From NCBI GenBank assembly GCA_964424805.1, contig CAYRKH010000019.1, forward strand, positions 1 to 46,254: a DNA stretch of 46,254 bases. Direction: 5' to 3'. Positions 33,629 to 41,552 of this stretch are shown in pieces (position 1 is the stretch's first letter; every line of letters starts with the position of its first letter). Below the pieces are notes generated by a model. It was given only the letters and a program-made list of their open reading frames with translations, did not search any database and was not told the origin of the DNA. Source of the stretch: IDS-8 sp964424805. Lineage in GTDB: Bacteria; Pseudomonadota; Gammaproteobacteria; Steroidobacterales; Woeseiaceae. The translations under genes and the position numbers were made by a program.

Positions 33629-35115
33629 ACCGGCAACGCGACCTCGAGCTGCTGCTCGGGTCCCGCACCCCCATGATCGTCATCGAGACTCGCGACGAGT
33701 CGCGCCTGCTGACGCTACTGACGACGATCGGCCGCGCGCGCCGCGGCGCGGACTACGTGCCGCTGTTCCGCTGGAGCGTCACGGACGGGCTGCAACGCCT
33801 GGACGTCGAGCTGAAGCCGCAGCTCCACAATGCGGCGCCCGAGGACGTGCTGAAACACATCCGCGCGGTCACCCGGCCCGGCATTTACATCCTGCTCGAT
33901 TTTCATCCTTACCTCGAGGACCCCGTTAACGTCAGGCTGCTGAAGGACATCTGCCTGCGCTTCGAGGCTACCCCGCGGCAACTCGTGCTGATCAGCCATC
34001 GCATCGAGCTGCCGCCGGAACTGGCGCCCTGGAGCGCCCGCTTCGAGATGGCGCTGCCGTCGGCGGACGAGCGGGAAAGGATAGTGAAGCGCGTGGCAAA
34101 GGAATGGGCCGGCAAGAACCCGGGTTTGCAGGTCCGGATCGATGAGAAAGCGTACGCCCTGCTGATCCGTAACCTGGCCGGCCTTTCGGATGCCGATACC
34201 GAACGCCTGGCGCGGAGCGCCATATACGAGGACGGCGCCATTACCCACAGCGACCTGCCGGGAGTGATGCAGGCGAAGTACGCGCTGCTGAACAGCGGCG
34301 GCGTGCTGCAGTTCGAATACGACACGCGCCGCTTCAGCGACGTCGGCGGCCTGAGCCGGCTGAAGCACTGGCTCACCCAGCGGCGTCCGGCATTCACGGC
34401 GGCTCGGGAGGCGGCGCACCTCGACCCGCCCCGCGGCGTGCTGCTGATCGGGGTACAGGGGTGCGGCAAGAGCCTCGCGGCGAAGGCCACGGCGGGCATC
34501 TTCGGCATCCCGCTTCTGCGGCTCGATTTCGGGTCCCTGTACAACAAGTATCACGGTGAAACCGAGCGCAACCTGCGCGATTCGCTGCGCACCGCGGACG
34601 TGATGGCGCCCTGCGTGCTCTGGATCGACGAGATCGAGAAGGGCCTGGCCGGACGCGGCGGCGAGACCGGCACGACCCAGCGCGTGCTGGCGGGCTTCCT
34701 CACCTGGCTCGCCGAGAAGAAAAACCGGGTGTTCGTCGTGGCGACCGCCAACGACATCAGCGCGCTGCCGCCGGAGCTGGTGCGCAAGGGCCGATTTGAC
34801 GAGATATTCTTCGTCGACCTGCCGGACCCGGAAGTGCGCGCCGAGATCGCGAAGATCCATCTCGCCAGTCGCGACCAGGTGCTCGATGCGTTGGACCTGG
34901 GCCGCCTGGCCGCCGCGACGGAAGGCTTCTCCGGCGCGGAAATCGAGCAGGCCATCGTCTCCGCCCTGTACGCCGCGCACGCGCAGGGCGGCGCCCTCAC
35001 CGCCCGCCACGTGCTGGAAGCCGTTCGCGCGACGCGGCCGTTATCCGTCGTCATGGCGGAGCACGTCGGGCGCCTCCGGCAGTGGGCGGACGGCCGTACC
35101 GTGCCCTGCGATTGA
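33616..35115 (+). CDS. AAA-family ATPase, Ycf46-like
   Basis: A 499-residue cytoplasmic ATPase similar to Ycf46, an AAA protein first known from algal plastids and cyanobacteria. The N-terminal domain (about 1-250) has SRTPMIVIETRDESRLLTLL near the start. The AAA core has Walker A GVQGCGKS (279-286), Walker B VLWIDEIEKG (Asp338-Glu339), sensor-1 VVATANDISALPPE, an arginine region RKGRFDEIFFVDLP, and a C-terminal lid. The role is unknown; Ycf46 has been linked to carbon uptake responses in cyanobacteria. It overlaps the peptidase gene by 13 bases and is followed after 14 bases by an FHA protein. Confidence 0.9.
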   Translation: MPGLNRQRDLELLLGSRTPMIVIETRDESRLLTLLTTIGRARRGADYVPLFRWSVTDGLQRLDVELKPQLHNAAPEDVLKHIRAVTRPGIYILLDFHPYLEDPVNVRLLKDICLRFEATPRQLVLISHRIELPPELAPWSARFEMALPSADERERIVKRVAKEWAGKNPGLQVRIDEKAYALLIRNLAGLSDADTERLARSAIYEDGAITHSDLPGVMQAKYALLNSGGVLQFEYDTRRFSDVGGLSRLKHWLTQRRPAFTAAREAAHLDPPRGVLLIGVQGCGKSLAAKATAGIFGIPLLRLDFGSLYNKYHGETERNLRDSLRTADVMAPCVLWIDEIEKGLAGRGGETGTTQRVLAGFLTWLAEKKNRVFVVATANDISALPPELVRKGRFDEIFFVDLPDPEVRAEIAKIHLASRDQVLDALDLGRLAAATEGFSGAEIEQAIVSALYAAHAQGGALTARHVLEAVRATRPLSVVMAEHVGRLRQWADGRTVPCD

Positions 35116-35129
35116 TGTAGAATCGCAAG

Positions 35130-36332
35130 ATGGCTAACGACAACAAAAGCGCGCACGAGTTAGCCTCCGATTCCGACGATGACACCTCCGAGCTCGAGCG
35201 GTTGCCGGCCACGTACCCGGACCCGGCGGCGCTCGACTACGAGGCGGAATCGGACGCCGCGACCCACTCCTTCGAAAACCCGGGCCACGGGCGCAAGCAT
35301 CACTCGACCGAAGCGCTGCAGGCGGCGCTGCGCGAGCGCGATGACTACATCGGCCGGCTCGAATATGACCTCGAGCAGCTCCGGGCGCGCACGAGCGGGC
35401 TGGAAATCGAGCTCAGGGCGCGCGAAGCGCTCACCGAGGGCGTCTCGACCGAGCTCGGCGAGGCGCGGCGGGCGCTGCTGGCGGAGCGCGAGCGGCTCAA
35501 GGAGCGCGAGCAGGCCTTCATCGAGCTGGAAGCCCGGCTCGGTAAAGCGGAAAACTCGCTCGAGGCGGCGCAAGCCGAGCTCGAGCGGCTGCGGGCGGAC
35601 GCGGTCCGGCAGGAAAACGAGCGGTTGAAGGGCAGGCTTGTCGGCTTCAGGGACGAGATTCGTCGCCTGCAGGAACAGGCGGCCAGAACCGAAAGCTACG
35701 CCGACAGCGTGCGGCGCCGACTGCAGGACCGGACGGCGGAGCTCGAAGCGGTCACGAACCGCGCGCGCCGCACGCCGGCCGCGCCGGGCGATGACGAACA
35801 GGCGCAGGAGATCGACCGGCTGGAGCAGAAAGCGAAGCGCCTGGAGCAGGACCTCGACCGCGCCGAGCGCAAGGTCGCGACCCAGGACGCCGCGATCAAC
35901 GTGCTGCTCGCGGAGCTCGCCAGCAAGACCCAGGCGGGCACCTCCGAGGTCCTGGCCGACGCCCCGCCGCAGCAGCGGCGGCCCGAGCGCCGGCTGCCGA
36001 CCGTGGACGGGAAACCCGGCTCCGAGAAAGACCGGACGACCCGCCTGCTCGTCGGCACCATCGACGGGCAGGAAGTTCGTTTTCCGCTGTTCAAGAACAA
36101 GCTCACCATAGGTCGCACCGCGCACAACGATATCCAGCTCAAGCAGCAGTTCATCAGCCGGCGTCATGCGGTCATCGTCTGCGACAACGACAGCACGCGC
36201 ATCGTCGACTGGGGCAGCAAAAACGGCATTTCCGTCAACGGCGTCCGCGTCTCGGAGAAGGTCCTGAAGAGCGGTGACCAGCTCACGGTCGGCACGGCCG
36301 AATTCCGGTTCGAGGAACGCCCGAAGCGCTGA
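35130..36332 (+). CDS. Coiled-coil protein with C-terminal FHA domain
   Basis: A 400-residue cytoplasmic protein. An acidic N-terminus (about 1-60) is followed by a long Glu/Arg/Ala coiled coil (about 60-270) and a proline-rich linker. The C-terminal FHA domain (about 305-398) has LTIGRTAHNDIQL, the phosphothreonine-binding SRRHAVIV, and DWGSKNGISVNGVRV, all canonical. FHA domains bind phosphothreonine peptides, so a Ser/Thr kinase partner is implied; srkA lies about 4.4 kb upstream, but a link is only speculation. It ends the packed gene run started at 30914, directly behind the AAA ATPase. Confidence 0.9.
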   Translation: MANDNKSAHELASDSDDDTSELERLPATYPDPAALDYEAESDAATHSFENPGHGRKHHSTEALQAALRERDDYIGRLEYDLEQLRARTSGLEIELRAREALTEGVSTELGEARRALLAERERLKEREQAFIELEARLGKAENSLEAAQAELERLRADAVRQENERLKGRLVGFRDEIRRLQEQAARTESYADSVRRRLQDRTAELEAVTNRARRTPAAPGDDEQAQEIDRLEQKAKRLEQDLDRAERKVATQDAAINVLLAELASKTQAGTSEVLADAPPQQRRPERRLPTVDGKPGSEKDRTTRLLVGTIDGQEVRFPLFKNKLTIGRTAHNDIQLKQQFISRRHAVIVCDNDSTRIVDWGSKNGISVNGVRVSEKVLKSGDQLTVGTAEFRFEERPKR

Positions 36333-36442
36333 AGGCGTTCTGTGAGACCAGTCACGGCAAAGCGCACGGACTCGCGCTAGGCTCGCGAACACTCCTCCCC
36401 AGACAGCAGACGATCACAGTGCCCGGGACGGCGCCGAAACAC

Positions 36443-36709
36443 ATGAGCCTGAGCGCGACCAAGGACATAGCGCGCAGCGCCGAGCGGCTTGCCACAAAGC
36501 GAATCTGGCTGCCGAAACTCCTGTACGACAGCCTGCCCTGGTTCTATCTCGCCGCCGGACTTGCGGCTTTTTTTGCGACGCTCTACGTCAGCACCTGGCT
36601 GTGGGTGCTGCCGAATTACCTCCTGTTCTCGCTCGCCTGCCTGCACCTGTCGTTTGCCGTCTATCGCAAGCGGCGCCGCGCCTCGCGTGATACGCCGCCG
36701 CGTGACTGA
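36443..36709 (+). CDS. Small hypothetical membrane protein
   Basis: An 88-residue product, ATG at 36443, with two adjacent hydrophobic segments (LPWFYLAAGLAAFFATLYVS and LWVLPNYLLFSLACLHLSFA) and a basic tail (YRKRRRASRD). It resembles small inner-membrane proteins with cytoplasmic C-terminus. A GTG at 36419 could add eight residues. No ribosome site is convincing. I do not recognise the family. It follows the FHA gene on the same strand after 110 bases. Confidence 0.7.
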   Translation: MSLSATKDIARSAERLATKRIWLPKLLYDSLPWFYLAAGLAAFFATLYVSTWLWVLPNYLLFSLACLHLSFAVYRKRRRASRDTPPRD

Positions 36710-36760
36710 CACTTGACGCGCCGCCGGCCATCGTGAACGATGCGCTGACCTGACGGAGCG

Positions 36761-37096
36761 GTGCGACGAATCGTGCAATCCACTGACATAAAGAACCGGC
36801 TGGTGAAGGAAGCGACGCTGCTGGCGGTTTTGGGATTCTTCGGCTTCGCCTTGCTGCCCGTGTGCATCTATTTCGTCGGCCAGGCCGTCTTCGGCGAATA
36901 CGCAGGCGGGCTCGGCAGTTTCTTCGGCGCGCTGCACCGCGAGCTGCGCGAAGGCGAGCTCGGCGCGTGGTTCCTGTTGTTCTCTCCTTACCTCCTGTGG
37001 CAGTTCCTCCGCCTGACATTCGGGACTTTCCGGCACCTCGGGCGAGGGATCGGCGCGGCCGGCGCCGACCCCGGCGACGCGCCCGGAAAACTGTGA
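36761..37096 (+). CDS. Small hypothetical membrane protein
   Basis: A 111-residue protein with two membrane segments (LLAVLGFFGFALLPVCIYFV and AWFLLFSPYLLWQFLRLTF) and polar loops. The start is GTG at 36761 or GTG at 36773; GGAG at 36755-36758 lies too close to the first and too far from the second, so this is uncertain. I do not recognise the family. It sits 51 bases after the previous small membrane protein and may share its operon. Confidence 0.65.
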   Translation: MRRIVQSTDIKNRLVKEATLLAVLGFFGFALLPVCIYFVGQAVFGEYAGGLGSFFGALHRELREGELGAWFLLFSPYLLWQFLRLTFGTFRHLGRGIGAAGADPGDAPGKL

Positions 37097-37136
37097 CCCG
37101 TTTCACAAATTTCTCTTCCCGTACAACGATTTGAGC

Positions 37137-37158
37137 GACATAAGCTGGTACTTATGTC
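37137..37158. promoter_or_regulatory. Operator-like palindrome with possible promoter
   Basis: GACATAAG (37137-37144) and CTTATGTC (37151-37158) form a perfect 8-bp inverted repeat around a six-base centre. It overlaps a candidate sigma-70 promoter: TTGAGC at 37131-37136, 16 bases, TATGTC at 37153-37158. It lies 79 bases before the gene at 37238. A repressor site is the simplest reading. Confidence 0.5.
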
Positions 37159-37237
37159 AATGCTGGTGCATGCTGCGTAGACGCGCAAAACGGTAAGCGC
37201 GTACCTTACAGCCGCCACGAGAGCAGACCGTTACCCG

Positions 37238-37594
37238 ATGATGCAGCAGTTCCTCAGATGGTTGGGCCTGCGGCTCTTCCCGCCGAAAGCGGCAGCGGAA
37301 CCGCCGCCGCGCCCCGTGGGCGTCCGCGTTCGCCCGCCCGCCGCGCGCCCGCAGCCGGCGGCCCGTAAACCCGTGGAATTCACAGCAGAGGTCGGCGGCA
37401 AGGTCGTCGACGGCGGATCCGGAAAGAACGTTTTCGTACGCAATCGCTTCGTGCGCGAAGACACCGGCACACACGAGACGCTGAAGATCCTCGACGACTC
37501 CCTGCTGGAGGCGGAAGAGGAAGCCGGCATCGACCCGTACAACACCGGCCGCTTCGATCGTTCCAAGTCCTGGGACGTCCGGTTCCGCAAATAA
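37238..37594 (+). CDS. Hypothetical protein, basic N-terminus with proline-rich linker
   Basis: A 118-residue protein. MMQQFLRWLGLRLFPPK is followed by a proline/arginine-rich linker (about 24-45), then a compact polar domain: NVFVRNRFVREDTGTHETLK, with ILDDSLLEAEEEAGIDPYNT and a basic end SWDVRFRK. No family is recognised. It lies behind an operator-like palindrome and is preceded by 141 bases without a gene. Composition and length look like a real coding gene. Confidence 0.65.
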   Translation: MMQQFLRWLGLRLFPPKAAAEPPPRPVGVRVRPPAARPQPAARKPVEFTAEVGGKVVDGGSGKNVFVRNRFVREDTGTHETLKILDDSLLEAEEEAGIDPYNTGRFDRSKSWDVRFRK

Positions 37595-37694
37595 GCCGCT
37601 CGCTGTGCCGCGCCGGGAACTCTCATCCTGAAATTGACGCTTGCCGGGACCGCGGGTAACCTCGCGGGCTCTCCAGGGCAGGCGCGCACCATCC

Positions 37695-38249
37695 ATGAGC
37701 CTCAGGGTTTCCTTCGATCTCGCAGAGAGCGATCTCAAGCATTTCCGGCTGATCATGCGCGAGGCGCGCAAGGCCGCCGCGAACGCCTCACCGGAGGAAA
37801 TCGTTGCCGGCGCAAGGAAGCGGCTCGAGCAGGTCGGCACCGACGAGGTGCCGCGTTTCATCGAGGAACGGCTGGCGAACCTCGACCTCATGATCCGCAT
37901 GCTCGCGGATCACGAATGGCGGCTGCCGAAGCAGGAATCCACGCGGGTCCTGAATGCCCTCGCCTACTTCAGCGAGCCGAACGACCTGATCCCGGACCAC
38001 ATTCCGGGGCTCGGCTTCCTGGACGATGCGATCATGATCGAGCTGGTCGCCCGCGAGTTGAAGCACGAAATCGAAGCTTACCGGGACTTCTGCGCGTTCC
38101 GCGAGCGGAATCCCTCGTCGAAGCCGAGATCGCCGGACGTCACGCGGGAAGCCTGGCTCGCCGAGCGACGCAACGAGCTGCAGTCACGCATGCGCCGGCG
38201 CCGCAAGCGCAACCATACCGCCGGCAAGGACCGCCCGCGGCTGTTCTGA
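37695..38249 (+). CDS. YkvA-like protein (DUF1232)
   Basis: A 184-residue protein with the DUF1232/YkvA signature in its centre: RVLNALAYFSEPNDLIPDHI then PGLGFLDDAIMIELVARELK, which resembles the usual YLxxPxDLIPDxxPxxGxLDD block. The tail is strongly basic (RRRRKRNHTAGKDRPR). Members of this family are often small membrane or peripheral proteins; function unknown. The ATG at 37695 (MSLRVSFDLAES) is preferred over an upstream start because the extension is not family-like. No strong ribosome site. Confidence 0.85.
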   Translation: MSLRVSFDLAESDLKHFRLIMREARKAAANASPEEIVAGARKRLEQVGTDEVPRFIEERLANLDLMIRMLADHEWRLPKQESTRVLNALAYFSEPNDLIPDHIPGLGFLDDAIMIELVARELKHEIEAYRDFCAFRERNPSSKPRSPDVTREAWLAERRNELQSRMRRRRKRNHTAGKDRPRLF

Positions 38250-38279
38250 ACACGCTGAAACCCGAGCGGCCTTCCGCCG

Positions 38280-38564
38280 TCAGGGCCAGTAGTAGACTCC
38301 TACCAGCACCACTCCCGCCCACATGAAAACCTGCCCGACAGCCCGCCATTTGTGTCGAATGAGCTGCCCGTAGAAACTCAGGGCGGAGATCACGGTCATA
38401 ACCGAGAACAGCCCGAGACTGGCGAGCATGGCCTCGAATTCGGCCGTGAGCCGGGGGTGTTCTCCCTGCAGCACGAGGAACATGATCAAAACTGCCACCA
38501 GGCTGAACGTAATTGACACGCACGTGCCCAGAACGAAGCCGGTTATGACGGTCAAAGGACGCAT
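38280..38564 (-). CDS. Small hypothetical membrane protein
   Basis: A 94-residue protein with three hydrophobic segments: VITGFVLGTCVSITFSLVAV with LIMFLVL, LASLGLFSVMTVISALSF, and VFMWAGVVLVGVYYWP. It is convergent with the YkvA-like gene (30-base gap). I do not recognise the family. Coding status is supported by membrane-protein composition only. Confidence 0.65.
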   Translation of the reverse strand: MRPLTVITGFVLGTCVSITFSLVAVLIMFLVLQGEHPRLTAEFEAMLASLGLFSVMTVISALSFYGQLIRHKWRAVGQVFMWAGVVLVGVYYWP

Positions 38565-38664
38565 GTCCGGGTACCTCTGGCGGGCCGCTCGCTGGGGGTC
38601 CCGCGATTGACGCTTTTTTGCTGGTTGCGCCCTTGATTGGCGGGTCGGTGCACTCTAGCCTACT

Positions 38665-38729
38665 GTACCCCGCCGTCGTTAATGGGCAAGTGAGGCCGCC
38701 AGAATGGCTCATTATTCGAGACGGGGTAC
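38665..38729. repeat. Imperfect inverted repeat in the gap before prc
   Basis: GTACCCCG (38665-38672) and its complement CGGGGTAC (38722-38729) are the outer ends of an imperfect inverted repeat; the adjoining bases (GTCGTTAAT and ATTATTCGA) also partly match. It lies in a 270-base gap without genes. It might be a small non-autonomous element or a regulatory structure. TACACT (38727-38732), inside the right end, could also be a -10 sequence. Confidence 0.5.
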
Positions 38730-38834
38730 ACTAATGTCCTCTTCTGTGAGTTTGCGGAACGGGATATTAGCCCACTTGATCCTGCCCCTGCAGCTCTGCC
38801 GGCACTTTGTCGAACAGGAAGGATGGAGATCATC

Positions 38835-40943
38835 TTGAAGAAAACCGAATTCGGGTTACGCCGCAAATACCTGGCGACGCTGCTGGGCATCCTCGCCGTC
38901 CCGGCGCTGGCGGTTGCGCCGGCCGGCGACGCTGAGCTGGCACCGCTGCCCAAGCACGAGCGTATCGGTGAGCTCGTCACCGAATTCGTGGAGAAATCCC
39001 ACTACCAGCATTCGTCGGTCGACGACGCGCTGTCGGAGCAGATCCTCGAGCGCTATATCGAGGCACTCGACGGCAATCGCATGTATTTCCTGAAGAGCGA
39101 CATCGACGGCTTCCAGAAGTACCGGCACCGGCTCGACGACATGGTGCGCTCGGAATCGCTGCAGCCCGTCTTCGACATGTTCGAGGTCTACCGCACCCGC
39201 GCACGCGAGCGGCTCGATTTCGCGCTGCAGGAGCTCGAAAACCAGCCGGATTTCACGGTCGACGAAGAGTATATCTTCGACCGGAAGGACCTCGCCTGGG
39301 CCGAGACGACCGCTGAGCTCGACGCGCAGTGGCGCAAGCGCGTGAAGAATGACGCACTGAGCCTCACGCTTGCCGAGAAGGAGTGGCCGGACGTGCAGGA
39401 GACGCTGCACAAGCGTTATTCCGGATTCCTCAAGCGAATGGACCAGATCAAGAGCGACGACGTGTTCGAAACCTTCATGAACGCGTTTGCGCACACCCTC
39501 GACCCGCACTCCAGCTACCTGTCGCCGCGCAGCTCCGAGGAATACCGGATCGCGATGAGCCTCTCCTACTTCGGCATCGGCGCATCGCTGCAGCTGGAGG
39601 ACGACTACGTGAAGGTCGTTAACGTGATCCCGGGCGGCCCGGCCGCCATTGACGGCCGGCTGCAGGCCGACGATCGCATCACGGCGGTCGCCCAGGGCGC
39701 GGACGGCGAAATGATCGACGTGGTCGGCTGGCGCCTGGACGACGTCGTACAGCTCATTCGCGGTCCCGCGGAGACCGTGGTGCAGCTACAGATCCTGCCG
39801 GGCGGCGCGCTGCCGGGCTCGGCTCCCAGGACGATCAGCCTGACTCGCAACCAGGTGAAGCTGGAAGAGCAGGCGGCGCAAAGCGACGTCATCACGGTGC
39901 CGAAGGACGGCCGTGAGTGGAAGATCGGCATCATCGAGGTCCCGAGCTTTTACCGCGACTACCGGGCGCTCAGCAACGGCGACGAGAATTACACCAGCAC
40001 CACGCGCGATGTGAAGCGCCTGATCGCCGAGCTGAAGGAACAGGGCATCGACGGCCTGGTCCTCGACCTGCGGGATAACGGCGGCGGCCACCTCACGGAA
40101 GCGACCGCGCTCTCCGGCCTTTTCATCGACAACGGCCCGGTGGTGCAGCTCAAGAGCTCCAACGGGCGCATCAGCCGACTGGACGATCCCGATCCGGTGG
40201 CGCGCGTTTACTACAGCGGGCCGCTGGCGGTGCTGGTGAATCGCTACAGCGCGTCGGCGTCGGAAATTTTTGCCGCCGCGATCCAGGACTACAACCGCGG
40301 CGTCATCATCGGCCAGCGCACCTTTGGCAAGGGTACGGTGCAAAACCTCTACTCGCTCGACCAGTACGTGCGCTCGCCGGACGGCGAAGGCCTGGGCCAA
40401 CTCACCTTGACGATCGGCAAGTACTACCGCGTGACCGGCGCCAGCACCCAGAACCGGGGGGTCACGCCGGATATCCCGCTGCCGTCGGTCATCGACGCCA
40501 GCGTCATCGGCGAAAGCGCGCGCAAGACCGCCCTGCCCTGGGACGAGATCCGTACGACCAACTTCGAGCCCGGCCAGCCGCTGGACCGCGTGGTATCGAC
40601 GCTGACCGCCAGCCACCTGTCGCGCAGCGAGACCGATCCGGACTTCCAGTACCTGGTGGAAAGGATCAAGGATGCGACGGAGATCCGCTCGCGCAAGGTC
40701 GTGTCCCTGAACCTCGAGACCCGGCAGGCGGAGCAGGCAGCGGAACTGGAGCGGCGCCTGGCTCACGAGAACGCCCGGCGTAGCGCGCTGGGGCTCGAGC
40801 CCCTCGAGGATTCCGAGGCGCTCGAAGACCTGGAAGAGCCCGACGTCCAGCTTGACCAGGCCGCGGCCATTGTTACAGACTTGGCAGAGCTGAGACAGCT
40901 CGAGACGTTGCCGGCGCAAAAGGCGGCTCGCGCGGACCAGTAG
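38835..40943 (+). CDS. prc: Carboxy-terminal processing protease (Prc/Tsp)
   Basis: Prc is the periplasmic tail-specific protease acting on C-terminal ends, and in E. coli it degrades the peptidoglycan hydrolase MepS with NlpI. The 702-residue protein has a signal peptide (MKKTEFGLRRKYLATLLGIL, ending before APAGD), an N-terminal helical domain (about 40-220), a PDZ domain near 225-310 (SYFGIGASLQLEDDYVKVV) and the S41 core with DLRDNGGGHLTEAT and LVNRYSASASEIFAAAIQD (catalytic Ser in the SASASE block) and QRTFGKGTVQ (Lys). TTG at 38835 with GGAG at 38825-38828 gives the signal peptide directly; an ATG at 38823 in frame is the alternative. Confidence 0.95.
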   Translation: MKKTEFGLRRKYLATLLGILAVPALAVAPAGDAELAPLPKHERIGELVTEFVEKSHYQHSSVDDALSEQILERYIEALDGNRMYFLKSDIDGFQKYRHRLDDMVRSESLQPVFDMFEVYRTRARERLDFALQELENQPDFTVDEEYIFDRKDLAWAETTAELDAQWRKRVKNDALSLTLAEKEWPDVQETLHKRYSGFLKRMDQIKSDDVFETFMNAFAHTLDPHSSYLSPRSSEEYRIAMSLSYFGIGASLQLEDDYVKVVNVIPGGPAAIDGRLQADDRITAVAQGADGEMIDVVGWRLDDVVQLIRGPAETVVQLQILPGGALPGSAPRTISLTRNQVKLEEQAAQSDVITVPKDGREWKIGIIEVPSFYRDYRALSNGDENYTSTTRDVKRLIAELKEQGIDGLVLDLRDNGGGHLTEATALSGLFIDNGPVVQLKSSNGRISRLDDPDPVARVYYSGPLAVLVNRYSASASEIFAAAIQDYNRGVIIGQRTFGKGTVQNLYSLDQYVRSPDGEGLGQLTLTIGKYYRVTGASTQNRGVTPDIPLPSVIDASVIGESARKTALPWDEIRTTNFEPGQPLDRVVSTLTASHLSRSETDPDFQYLVERIKDATEIRSRKVVSLNLETRQAEQAAELERRLAHENARRSALGLEPLEDSEALEDLEEPDVQLDQAAAIVTDLAELRQLETLPAQKAARADQ

Positions 40944-40988
40944 CGCGAGCAGCGCCATCGCCCGGCGATGCTTGAAAGCCGGCTCGTA

Positions 40989-41012
40989 GGTGTTATACTG
41001 ATGTATAACACC
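40989..41012. promoter_or_regulatory. Perfect 10-bp inverted repeat, operator-like
   Basis: GGTGTTATAC (40989-40998) and GTATAACACC (41003-41012) are exact complements around a four-base centre TGAT. It contains an extended -10-like TGTTATACT on the plus strand (TATACT at 40994-40999). It lies about 55 bases before the TTG start at 41067, in A/T-rich sequence compared with the surroundings. A regulator-binding site is likely. Confidence 0.6.
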
Positions 41013-41066
41013 AGCATCCTGCTCCATCGGGAGCAGGCATCGCCACGAGCCGCCCGGGAGGTCGCC

Positions 41067-41531
41067 TTGGATACGCCAACTGCCGTCGGACGTCCATCCG
41101 TCACGAAAGCCCTGCTCCGCAGCGCGGCGCTGCTGGCGCTGGCGTGGACCGCCGCGGCACCGGCGGCGCCCTGTGCGGCGGACTGCGAGGCCGCCGGCCT
41201 GGACGGCCCGGACCTGCTGCTGGACGAGCTGACCGTACGCATGATCGACCCGGGCGACGCGGCAGAGGACGCCGCGCAGGGCGTCGCAGCTGGCTCCCCC
41301 GCACCGCTGCTGTTCCTGGCGCCGCGGGTAACGTCGATTCTCGAGGACGTATTCCGGGCGGAGGCCGCCGGTGCAGCCGGCGAAGACGCGGAACCGGCGG
41401 CCGATGCGGCGCGCCGCTCGCCGATGGCCGACGTCGACGACACGCCGCGCGAGACCGGACCCACATCGCAGCTGGACCACGCGTCGATCCTGCCGAAGTA
41501 CCAGCGCCAGATGTACCGCACGGACATCTGA
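41067..41531 (+). CDS. Hypothetical small exported protein
   Basis: A 154-residue product, start TTG at 41067 with GGGAGG at 41056-41061 five bases earlier. The N-terminus MDTPTAVGRPSVTKALLRSA is followed by a hydrophobic run LLALAWTAAAPAAPCAA, a signal peptide. The mature part is acidic and Ala-rich (AAGAAGEDAEPAADAARRS), with a short conserved-looking tail DHASILPKYQRQMYRTDI. Two cysteines lie just past the signal peptide (PCAADC). I do not recognise the family. The operator-like palindrome upstream suggests regulated expression. It follows prc on the same strand after 123 bases. Confidence 0.6.
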   Translation: MDTPTAVGRPSVTKALLRSAALLALAWTAAAPAAPCAADCEAAGLDGPDLLLDELTVRMIDPGDAAEDAAQGVAAGSPAPLLFLAPRVTSILEDVFRAEAAGAAGEDAEPAADAARRSPMADVDDTPRETGPTSQLDHASILPKYQRQMYRTDI

Positions 41532-41552
41532 CGGCCGCAGCGGCCGGCGGCC

